Below are positions 55,308 to 62,150 of a stretch of DNA of 64,000 nt, piece by piece. Position numbers and translations under genes: made by a program. Numbering within the stretch: the first letter of the stretch is position 1; each line of letters opens with the position of its first letter. The notes under the pieces were generated by a model. The model was given only the letters and a program-made list of their open reading frames with translations, searched no databases and was not told the origin of the DNA. Source of the stretch: Pedobacter petrophilus (GTDB lineage: Bacteria > Bacteroidota > Bacteroidia > Sphingobacteriales > Sphingobacteriaceae); the NCBI RefSeq assembly GCF_009674725.1, contig NZ_WKKH01000012.1, forward strand, positions 1 through 64,000, read 5' to 3'.

Positions 55308-55340
55308 AAACCTCGCAGGTTTTAAAAACCTGCGAGGTTT
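55308..55340. repeat. Perfect 15-bp-arm palindrome in the holB-ruvX divergent gap
   Basis: Arms AAACCTCGCAGGTTT / AAACCTGCGAGGTTT with a 3-base centre. It resembles dispersed REP-like palindromes that I recall from other Bacteroidota genomes, but only one copy lies in this window. It could also end stray transcription. Confidence 0.6.
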
Positions 55341-55360
55341 AGTGATTATTTCAAAATCCT

Positions 55361-55368
55361 TACCTTTG
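55361..55368 (+). promoter_or_regulatory. -7 promoter box of ruvX
   Basis: TACCTTTG matches TAnnTTTG exactly, 16 bases before the chosen ATG (55384). It supports that start over the upstream ATG at 55297, which would span the palindrome. Confidence 0.4.
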
Positions 55369-55383
55369 CTGCTTTTAATATTT

Positions 55384-55800
55384 ATGGCTCGGATTTTAGC
55401 TTTTGATTATGGCACCAAGCGGATCGGCATTGCCGTTACCGATCCTTTGCAGATTATTGCAACAGGATTGGATACCGTACACCCAAAGGATGCGATTGAA
55501 TACATTAAAAAATACCTGCTTACTGAACAGGTGGAGGCCTTTGTACTTGGCGATCCGAAACAAATGAATGGAACAGATTCTGATTCTAAACAACATGTTA
55601 AAGGTTTTTCCACACTATTGAAAAAAGCCTTCCCTACCATTCCGCAGCATTGGGTTGATGAGCGTTTTACTTCAAAAATGGCGCATCAGGCGATTATGCA
55701 AAGTGGCTTAAAAAAGATGGACAGGAGAGATAAAGATCGAGTAGATGCGATCGCAGCAACCATCATTTTACAATATTTTATGGAAACCAACCGTTTATAA
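55384..55800 (+). CDS. ruvX: Putative Holliday junction resolvase (YqgF/RuvX family)
   Basis: A 138-residue RNase-H-fold nuclease-like protein of the RuvX family, acting on branched DNA or, in some bacteria, rRNA processing. It begins [20 protein letters not shown], the family's first strand with the catalytic Asp. It also contains [22 protein letters not shown] and [14 protein letters not shown], the last carrying the final acidic residue. The start is set by family length and promoter position. Eight bases separate it from the O-methyltransferase gene, which is probably co-transcribed. Confidence 0.9.
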   Translation: MARILAFDYGTKRIGIAVTDPLQIIATGLDTVHPKDAIEYIKKYLLTEQVEAFVLGDPKQMNGTDSDSKQHVKGFSTLLKKAFPTIPQHWVDERFTSKMAHQAIMQSGLKKMDRRDKDRVDAIAATIILQYFMETNRL

Positions 55801-55808
55801 CCGAATAC

Positions 55809-56444
55809 ATGAGCCTCATAAACGACGATTTACAAGATTTACTGATCCACTATTGCGAGCCTGAAAATCAGCTGCTACAACAAATAGACCGCGAAACAAA
55901 CCTGAAGGTTTTGATGCCGAGAATGATTTCAGGCCATTATCAGGGAAGGGTTTTGAGTATGATCAGTAAAATGGTTTCGCCAAAACGCATTCTTGAAATC
56001 GGAACTTTTACCGGTTACGCAACCTTATGCCTGGCAGAGGGATTAACCGGTGATGGCATTCTTTATACCTTGGATATTAATGTTGAACTGGAAGATATGG
56101 TTCGAAATCATTTTGCTCAATCAACATACAACAGCCAAATCCATTACATTTTAGGTGATGCTACCAAAACGGTAAATGATTTAAACGAAACATTTGATAT
56201 CGTTTTTATCGATGCGGACAAGAAAAACAACGGCACCTATTATGATTTAATTTTTGATCGCGTTCGCCCTGGCGGAATAATCATTGTGGATAATGTACTA
56301 TGGAGTGGAAAAGTTCTTCAGGATAAACAAGATAAAGACACTAGAAATATTACTAGTTTTAATGATAAAATAGCTCAAGATGAGCGTGTTGAAAAATTAA
56401 TTTTACCCGTTAGAGATGGCCTGTTTGTAATTAGAAAAAAATAA
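55809..56444 (+). CDS. Class I SAM-dependent O-methyltransferase
   Basis: A 211-residue cytosolic enzyme of the catechol / caffeoyl-CoA O-methyltransferase type. The SAM-binding loop is ILEIGTFTGYATL. The metal-binding acidic motif is VFIDADKKNNGTYYD, and RPGGIIIVDNVLWSGKV follows with the second metal ligand region. Bacterial members methylate catechol-like or other hydroxyl acceptors; the substrate is unknown. It is downstream of ruvX by eight bases and upstream of the glucosaminidase pair. Confidence 0.9.
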   Translation: MSLINDDLQDLLIHYCEPENQLLQQIDRETNLKVLMPRMISGHYQGRVLSMISKMVSPKRILEIGTFTGYATLCLAEGLTGDGILYTLDINVELEDMVRNHFAQSTYNSQIHYILGDATKTVNDLNETFDIVFIDADKKNNGTYYDLIFDRVRPGGIIIVDNVLWSGKVLQDKQDKDTRNITSFNDKIAQDERVEKLILPVRDGLFVIRKK

Positions 56445-56492
56445 AACAGCCTTTATTGCTTTGTATAAAGCAATGTATAAAATGAATAAATA

Positions 56493-57164
56493 ATGAGAAT
56501 ACTTACTTTTTGCTTCATCCTTTTAAGTGGATTTATTGCCAAAGCCCAGGAAACAGAAAATTACATCACCGAGCATTTAGATTATGCGCAGGGATTAATG
56601 CAGGACCATAAGATACCTGCAAGTGTTATTTTAGCCGTAGCCATTCATGAATCAGCTGCCGGAAACAGTAAAATAGCACAGCATTTAAATAACCATTTTG
56701 GTGTTAAAGGCCCGAATGATAATACAGAAATCCACTCTTCTTACCGCGATTACGATAGCGATGAAGCATCTTATAATCATTTTGTAGAGATTATGGAAAC
56801 CCGGCCGCAGTTTAATAGCCTGTTTGATAAATATGATCAATACGATTACAAAGGCTGGGCGAGGGGAATTGCAAGATCGGGTTATGCACAAAGCCGAACC
56901 TGGGCCAGCCAGGTAATTGCCCTGGTGAAAAAATACGAACTTTACAGATATGATGATCGCCCTGCCGATTATGTTGAACCTGTTTACGCCAAACCTGTTT
57001 ATCACCGAAAAAAGAGACATTTTAATTCCGCAAGATACACGGTAAAATCTGGCGACAATTTAAATCTGATTGCTAAAAGGAAGGGCACAACTGCTAAAGC
57101 CATCATGAAAAAGAATGGCTTGAAAAGTTCGAAATTAAAACCCGGTCAGAAACTAAGATTGTAA
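56493..57164 (+). CDS. Secreted glucosaminidase with C-terminal LysM (copy 1)
   Basis: A 223-residue peptidoglycan hydrolase: signal peptide ending IAKAQ, then a FlgJ-like N-acetylglucosaminidase domain. The probable catalytic Glu is in VAIHESAAGNSKIAQ, followed by LNNHFGVKG. One C-terminal LysM follows (YTVKSGDNLNLIAKRKG) for murein binding. It cleaves glycan strands in the periplasm. A paralogue follows 57 bases later. Confidence 0.9.
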   Translation: MRILTFCFILLSGFIAKAQETENYITEHLDYAQGLMQDHKIPASVILAVAIHESAAGNSKIAQHLNNHFGVKGPNDNTEIHSSYRDYDSDEASYNHFVEIMETRPQFNSLFDKYDQYDYKGWARGIARSGYAQSRTWASQVIALVKKYELYRYDDRPADYVEPVYAKPVYHRKKRHFNSARYTVKSGDNLNLIAKRKGTTAKAIMKKNGLKSSKLKPGQKLRL

Positions 57165-57220
57165 TTGTTCCGCTAAGTCTCCGCAATTTTCATCAAAATC
57201 ATCCTTACTTAACCATCACA

Positions 57221-58057
57221 ATGAAATTCAATTATCTCTATTTAGCCTTTGCCGTGCTTTTTTTAAGTTCTTGCGGAACGCGTAAATATTCGAAGAATAA
57301 TAAGCAGATCGAAAAAGCGGCAAACAAAGCCAATAACAATTCTTATAAAAGCTACAATACGTTAAGCTATATTGATGAATTTAAGGGCGTTGCTATTGAA
57401 GAGATGAATTCTGATGGAATTCCGGCCAGCATAACCCTGGCGCAGGGAATTTTAGAATCGGGCAGTGGAAACAGTGATTTAGCGAAATATGCCAACAATC
57501 ACTTTGGCATTAAGTGTACTTCAGAGTGGAAGGGGAAGAACTATTTCCGCGATGATGATCAAAAAAATGATTGCTTTAGGGTGTATAAAGATGCCCGCGA
57601 ATCGTTCAGAGACCATTCTGAGTTTTTAAAAAGGAAACGCTACAGCTTTTTATTCCAATTGGATAGAAACGATTATAAAAGCTGGGCACAGGGCTTAAAG
57701 ACAGCTGGTTATGCCACTAATCCAAAATATCCTGATTTGCTAATTGGGGTGATTGAGAAATATCAGTTGAATCAATATGATCAGCCGGAAAGCGAAAAGC
57801 AGAAAATTGCCAGAGAAGACCGCGTTTTTACGGAAATTAACCAGAATATTCCTAAAGAAAAAGAAAAATTTGCTCCTGTTGAAACTCCTCCGCCAGGCGC
57901 TAAACCAATTCTTGCAGATGGCACCTATACTGTAGTAAAAGGCGATACTTTATACAACATTGCGAAACGATTTAACTTAAGTGTTGATGAACTTAAAATG
58001 CTGAATGAAATGACCGCAGATGGCATTAAACTTGGACAGGTATTGAAGGTTAAATAA
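57221..58057 (+). CDS. Lipoprotein glucosaminidase with C-terminal LysM (copy 2)
   Basis: A 278-residue paralogue of the preceding gene. Its signal ends LFLSSCGTRKYS, so it is a lipoprotein rather than soluble. The glucosaminidase domain has LAQGILESGSGNSDLAKYA and NNHFGIKCTSEWKGKNYF, closer to the canonical family than copy 1. The LysM is YTVVKGDTLYNIAKRFN, joined by a Glu/Lys/Pro-rich linker. The two genes are a tandem duplication that has split into a soluble and a membrane-anchored form. Confidence 0.92.
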   Translation: MKFNYLYLAFAVLFLSSCGTRKYSKNNKQIEKAANKANNNSYKSYNTLSYIDEFKGVAIEEMNSDGIPASITLAQGILESGSGNSDLAKYANNHFGIKCTSEWKGKNYFRDDDQKNDCFRVYKDARESFRDHSEFLKRKRYSFLFQLDRNDYKSWAQGLKTAGYATNPKYPDLLIGVIEKYQLNQYDQPESEKQKIAREDRVFTEINQNIPKEKEKFAPVETPPPGAKPILADGTYTVVKGDTLYNIAKRFNLSVDELKMLNEMTADGIKLGQVLKVK

Positions 58058-58105
58058 TGTTAAGCCTAAACATTCCGTGCAGGATATTTGTAGTTTTGTA
58101 AACTA

Positions 58106-58861
58106 ATGAAACTTTTTGCCGCCTTAACCTTATTTTTTAGCTTCTTTTCGATGCTTGTTTATGCACAAACTAAACCTGTGCAGGGCATTGTTATTGATAA
58201 AGAAAGCAAGCAGCGTTTGGCAAAAGTTTACATCTACAATCTGCGCACCGGCGATGGGCTGTATAATAATACTAAAGGCGAATTTAGTACTGAGGCGATT
58301 CCCGGAGATACGCTGGTGGCTGCACTTTCTGGTTATGGTGTAGACACGATTGTTTTTCATGGCCAGACAGCAGCCTATTTTCAGTTAAAATCACTGGGAA
58401 TCAGGTTAAGGGATGTGGTTATTCAGCAGAAAAGATTGTCGCCACAACAGCTTTATGAAAAATCGGTACAGGAATACCGCTATCAAACTAAAAAAGGCAG
58501 CGGCAAAGATATTCTCAGCTTAGGTAACAGAGGGGTTGGCCTTGGTATTGATGCCATCTATAATCTGTTAAGCCGGCAGGGAAGGAACGCCCGCCATCTT
58601 CAGAAAATACTGGAAAAAGATTACCATGAAGATTTGATTGACTACCGTTTTAATGCCAATCTGGTGGAAAAGGTACTGGGAATAAAAGATGCCGAACTCA
58701 CTGATTTTATGCAGCAATACCGGCCAACTTATCAATTTGTGCTGGATGCAGATGATTACTCTTTTAACGTATTTATTAAAAACGCTTACCGGAGTTATCG
58801 CCTCAATCCGAAGGCTTTGCAGTTGCCTAAACTACCTGATATAACGATCGAAAAGCTGTGA
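58106..58861 (+). CDS. Secreted carboxypeptidase-regulatory-like domain protein
   Basis: A 251-residue protein: signal peptide ending MLVYAQ, then a CarboxypepD-regulatory-like beta-sandwich (VQGIVIDKESKQRLAKVYIY). A helical C-terminal half of unknown function follows (ILEKDYHEDLIDYRFN). The family occurs as an envelope protein in Bacteroidota without an assigned role. Its stop overlaps the GTG start of the next gene in GTGA, so the two are translationally coupled. Confidence 0.75.
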   Translation: MKLFAALTLFFSFFSMLVYAQTKPVQGIVIDKESKQRLAKVYIYNLRTGDGLYNNTKGEFSTEAIPGDTLVAALSGYGVDTIVFHGQTAAYFQLKSLGIRLRDVVIQQKRLSPQQLYEKSVQEYRYQTKKGSGKDILSLGNRGVGLGIDAIYNLLSRQGRNARHLQKILEKDYHEDLIDYRFNANLVEKVLGIKDAELTDFMQQYRPTYQFVLDADDYSFNVFIKNAYRSYRLNPKALQLPKLPDITIEKL

Positions 58862-59181
58862 AAGCGCCCATTTTAATTGTTAAAAACCTGCCCGCAGCAG
58901 GAATGGCAATTTTTCCGTTCATCTTACTCAAAAACGTAAAACTTAAAACGGACTGGAGCATGATTAACCACGAAAAAATCCATCTCAGGCAACAGCTGGA
59001 ATTATTGGTATTACCTTTTTATATTTTATACCTGATCAATTATCTTATCAACCTGGTTCGATATAAAAATCACCATGCCGCCTATCTTAATATCATATTT
59101 GAAAAAGAAGCCTATAAGTATGATTTAGATAGAGATTATCTTAAAAACGGAAATTGGTATGGCTGGCTTAAAATAATTTAA
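58858..59181 (+). CDS. Small membrane protein with HExxH zinc-peptidase-like motif
   Basis: A 107-residue protein starting at GTG (58858) within a four-base GTGA overlap. It contains NHEKIHLRQQ (HExxH), then a hydrophobic segment LLVLPFYILYLINYLINLV. An EKEAY follows about 40 residues later, which could give the third zinc ligand of a gluzincin. That order is seen in minimal M56/minigluzincin-like proteins. Activity is not shown. Coupling to the preceding secreted protein suggests they work together, for example as peptidase and partner in the envelope. Confidence 0.6.
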   Translation: MKAPILIVKNLPAAGMAIFPFILLKNVKLKTDWSMINHEKIHLRQQLELLVLPFYILYLINYLINLVRYKNHHAAYLNIIFEKEAYKYDLDRDYLKNGNWYGWLKII

Positions 59182-59273
59182 CCACTCATTTTGGCAGGCA
59201 AATCTGTAATGAACTGGAGAATCATTCTCTTAAAACTTTTGATCTATAAAATTTTTCGTTTTCTTTGTAACCG

Positions 59274-60296
59274 ATGAAAAATTGTTTAGCTGTCTTTATT
59301 CTTGTTCTAAGTTTCTGCTCTTTAGATTTATATGCACAGGAGATTGATACAATACCTATCAATACCAAAGACCTGAACATTAAGTTAAAACGAAGTCCAT
59401 TGCCAAGCAGGCAGGGCCCACTAAACTTCGAACCTGTAAAAATCCCTCCTTATATTGTAAACGCTAAGGTTAACTACTGGAAAACCAAAACTTCCATTGG
59501 CATTAATGTAAACCAGGCGCAGTTTAGTGATAACTGGAAAGGTGGGGGCGTAAACTCTGTTGCTGTTGGTGGTTTATTAAACTGGAAAGCAGAATACAAT
59601 AAAAATAATTATAGCTATGTAAGCGAGGTAATTTTGCAGTACGGTAAGATTAAGAATAAAGACCAGTTGCAAAAGAAAACCAATGATAGGATTTTCTGGG
59701 ATAATAAAGCATCGTTTCAACTTTCTAAAAACTGGTATTTCTTCGGTTCGATAAACTTTGAATCGCAGTTTGATAAGGGTTTCTCTTATGAAACGGTAAA
59801 CGGGACTGAAACTGCAACACTAATTTCCAAATTTATGGGCCCCGGTTATTTAACTGAATCTATAGGTTTTGAATATAAGCCATCCAAATATTTTTCAACC
59901 CGGTTTGGTACAGGTACGGCACGTCAAACTTTTGTGTTAGATGAAAGCTTATTTAATGATCCAGACCCTACTAAGCCACCAAAAGAATCGGTTTATGGTG
60001 TAGATTATGGTAAAACTTTTAGAAATGACCTTGCTTTTCAGATTGTTTCTGCTTTTGATAAGGATATCTTTACCAATACCAATCTAAAAGCCCGTTATGC
60101 CATGCTTATTCCTTACGAAGATTTTGGATGGAATAGAATTGATCATCGTCTGGATATTGCCTTAACAGCAAAAATTAACCGGTTTATGAATACAAGTTTA
60201 ACCGGTATCGCTTTGTTTGATGAAGATACCGGCACAAATAAAATTCAGGCAAGCCAGACTTTGGCATTAGGTCTTGCTTTTATTTTCCCCAGGTAA
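59274..60296 (+). CDS. DUF3078 domain outer-membrane-like protein
   Basis: A 340-residue exported protein with a signal peptide ending DLYAQ. The DUF3078 start is characteristic: INVNQAQFSDNWKGGGVNS. Alternating aromatic beta-strands follow to the end (LALGLAFIFPR), which suggests an outer-membrane barrel. No function is established for the family. It has its own upstream gap of about 90 bases and meets the siderophore-interacting gene tail to tail with one base between them. Confidence 0.82.
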   Translation: MKNCLAVFILVLSFCSLDLYAQEIDTIPINTKDLNIKLKRSPLPSRQGPLNFEPVKIPPYIVNAKVNYWKTKTSIGINVNQAQFSDNWKGGGVNSVAVGGLLNWKAEYNKNNYSYVSEVILQYGKIKNKDQLQKKTNDRIFWDNKASFQLSKNWYFFGSINFESQFDKGFSYETVNGTETATLISKFMGPGYLTESIGFEYKPSKYFSTRFGTGTARQTFVLDESLFNDPDPTKPPKESVYGVDYGKTFRNDLAFQIVSAFDKDIFTNTNLKARYAMLIPYEDFGWNRIDHRLDIALTAKINRFMNTSLTGIALFDEDTGTNKIQASQTLALGLAFIFPR

Positions 60297-60297
60297 T

Positions 60298-61026
60298 TTA
60301 ACCGCCTGTTCTGCCACTTTCCCAGTAGCAGGCGCTTTGAATTTGAGCCGCTTCAACACCTCTGTTTAAAAGATATTGTTTAAACCGCTGTAGAGATTTG
60401 CTTCTTCCTGTAAGATAAAAGTTTGCATCTTTCCACATCTCCCAACATTTAGGGTGCATATTTTCCATCCATTCTATTGCATTTTCTGCCGGAAACAATG
60501 TATCAGCAGGCACCACATCAATCAGCAACCTGATATTTTCTAAAGCCGGATGGTTTTCTTCTTTCATCTCCAAAATACCAAAGTATTCGTTTCCCAAATT
60601 TTTCGTAATTTTTCCAAACGATTCGTAAAGGCCTATACTCGTTTCATCACCAAAAAAGAAATGTTGGCTGGCATTAAAATCGTATTTAATTTGAGCGTGA
60701 TCAGTAATAAACTTTAGGCAATCGCCCGTTTGAAGATTCATGGCCCAACTACTTCCAATGCCTTTACCATTTAAATAAAAAATAACCTGGCAGGTATTTG
60801 TTTCCCGGCTAAAATCAGTGATGGCGTAATGCCTGGATTCGTTAGCATTTATCTTAAATAATGCTTCGTTTCCGCAAACAAAGTCAAGATCCGGAAAATC
60901 GCCTTTTAAAATAACTTTTTTAACATGATCGCTTAACATGATGGTGTTTTCCACGGTAACCTCATACACTTTACTGATTTCTTTTTCTATGGCATTGGCT
61001 AACGGTGATGGTAATTTCGGCATCAT
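60298..61026 (-). CDS. Siderophore-interacting-protein-like flavoprotein
   Basis: A 242-residue cytosolic protein of the FAD-binding-9/SIP type, which reduces ferric siderophores to release iron. The N-terminal FAD domain has SRHYAITDF, equivalent to the usual RxYT/S flavin motif. FFGDETSIGLYESF is the family's nucleotide-domain start, and ACYWESGRTGG at the end replaces the usual YWRxGK. The two starting Met codons are equivalent. It is divergent from an AraC/PchR-like regulator 92 bases away, a likely controller. Substrate is inferred from the family only. Confidence 0.82.
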   Translation of the reverse strand: MMPKLPSPLANAIEKEISKVYEVTVENTIMLSDHVKKVILKGDFPDLDFVCGNEALFKINANESRHYAITDFSRETNTCQVIFYLNGKGIGSSWAMNLQTGDCLKFITDHAQIKYDFNASQHFFFGDETSIGLYESFGKITKNLGNEYFGILEMKEENHPALENIRLLIDVVPADTLFPAENAIEWMENMHPKCWEMWKDANFYLTGRSKSLQRFKQYLLNRGVEAAQIQSACYWESGRTGG

Positions 61027-61049
61027 ATAATTTGTTTAGTAACTTTGAA

Positions 61050-61057
61050 CAAAAGTA
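61050..61057 (-). promoter_or_regulatory. -7 promoter box of the siderophore-interacting gene
   Basis: TACTTTTG on the minus strand matches TAnnTTTG and lies about 24 bases before the ATG, inside the divergent gap with the AraC gene. Confidence 0.4.
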
Positions 61058-61118
61058 GCGGTCTAATACTTGCCGGGTTTTACACCAAAGGGATAAAAAT
61101 TTATATTAAAAGGATTTT

Positions 61119-62108
61119 ATGGCATTAAGCATTTATGATAAATTTAACCGGCAGTACATCCTCAACGATTCGCTAAATCTGGAGCAAATTAATCTGCCTC
61201 TGGTTACTGAAAGGCGGGAGCGGCTTAGTTATCCTTTTGGCGATGCTGAGCTTGTTCAGATTGGTTTCGCAGGCATATTAATTATCTATGGCGATGTTAG
61301 CGTGAAAGAAAGCAGATTAAGGATAAAATCTTTTGATGAACCTGAATCCGTTGAACTTCATTTTTCTATCAAAGGAACCGGCATTCTGGAGAATTATTTA
61401 ACCAATAAAAAAATGGCCATTAAAGGGAATCAGCACAACATTATATACACGCCCTTTTTTGATGGAATTGCTCAATTTGAAACAGACAAAAGCCATCAGT
61501 TTTTTGAGGTTCACTTTCAGCGGGATAAATTTATAGACCTCACCAGCGGAAGCAGCACACTGCTGGAAAGGTTTGGCAATAACATCATGAACAATAGATC
61601 TGTAGCCATTTCTGCGGAAAATTTGCCCATTAGTATGGCCATGTACGCCTGCATTAATGATATAATGAATTGCAACTTTACAGGCGGCTTAAAATTATTA
61701 TTCCTACAATCGAAATGTGTTGAGTTATTGGCTTTGCAGGCGCAGGCGTTTAACCTGGCAGATCAAAAAACAGTGTCTAAAACGGTAATGTCATCCTATG
61801 ATAAAGATAGAATTTATTATGCCAGAGAGTATTTGCTAGACCATGCAAGTAATCCTCCATCTTTAACCGAATTGGCAAAGGTTGCTGGGATTAATGAATT
61901 TAAATTGAAGCAAGGTTTTAAAGAGACTTTTCACAACACTGTTTACGGTTACCTGAGCGATCATAAACTGATGCAGGCCAGAGCGCTTCTTGCAGATAAG
62001 GCCTTAGACATTAAAAACATTTCCGAGCAGTTGGGTTATTCGTCTGTTCAGCATTTTAGCAATGCATTTAGCAAGAAGTTTGGAATAAGTCCCGGCAAAG
62101 CGAGATAG
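61119..62108 (+). CDS. AraC family transcriptional regulator (PchR-like)
   Basis: A 329-residue regulator. The N-terminal ~220 residues are a PchR-like ligand-sensing region (ESVELHFSIKGTGILENYL). The C-terminal AraC double helix-turn-helix spans about 230-329 (PSLTELAKVAGINEFKLKQG and ISEQLGYSSVQHFSNAFSKK). PchR-type regulators respond to siderophores or iron status. It is divergent from the siderophore-interacting gene, a classic regulator-target layout. A short gap with two palindromes follows. Confidence 0.9.
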   Translation: MALSIYDKFNRQYILNDSLNLEQINLPLVTERRERLSYPFGDAELVQIGFAGILIIYGDVSVKESRLRIKSFDEPESVELHFSIKGTGILENYLTNKKMAIKGNQHNIIYTPFFDGIAQFETDKSHQFFEVHFQRDKFIDLTSGSSTLLERFGNNIMNNRSVAISAENLPISMAMYACINDIMNCNFTGGLKLLFLQSKCVELLALQAQAFNLADQKTVSKTVMSSYDKDRIYYAREYLLDHASNPPSLTELAKVAGINEFKLKQGFKETFHNTVYGYLSDHKLMQARALLADKALDIKNISEQLGYSSVQHFSNAFSKKFGISPGKAR

Positions 62109-62110
62109 CT

Positions 62111-62150
62111 AGCTTGGGGTTTAGACCCGAAGCTAGGAAGGTTTAAACCC
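62111..62150. repeat. Stem-loop and related palindromes after the AraC gene
   Basis: A stem-loop AGCTT...AAGCT enclosing GGGTTTAGACCC (62117-62128) is followed by a related palindrome GGTTTAAACCC (62140-62150). It lies between convergent genes and overlaps the last codons of the DUF5916-like gene. It may be a terminator or a dispersed repeat. Confidence 0.45.
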
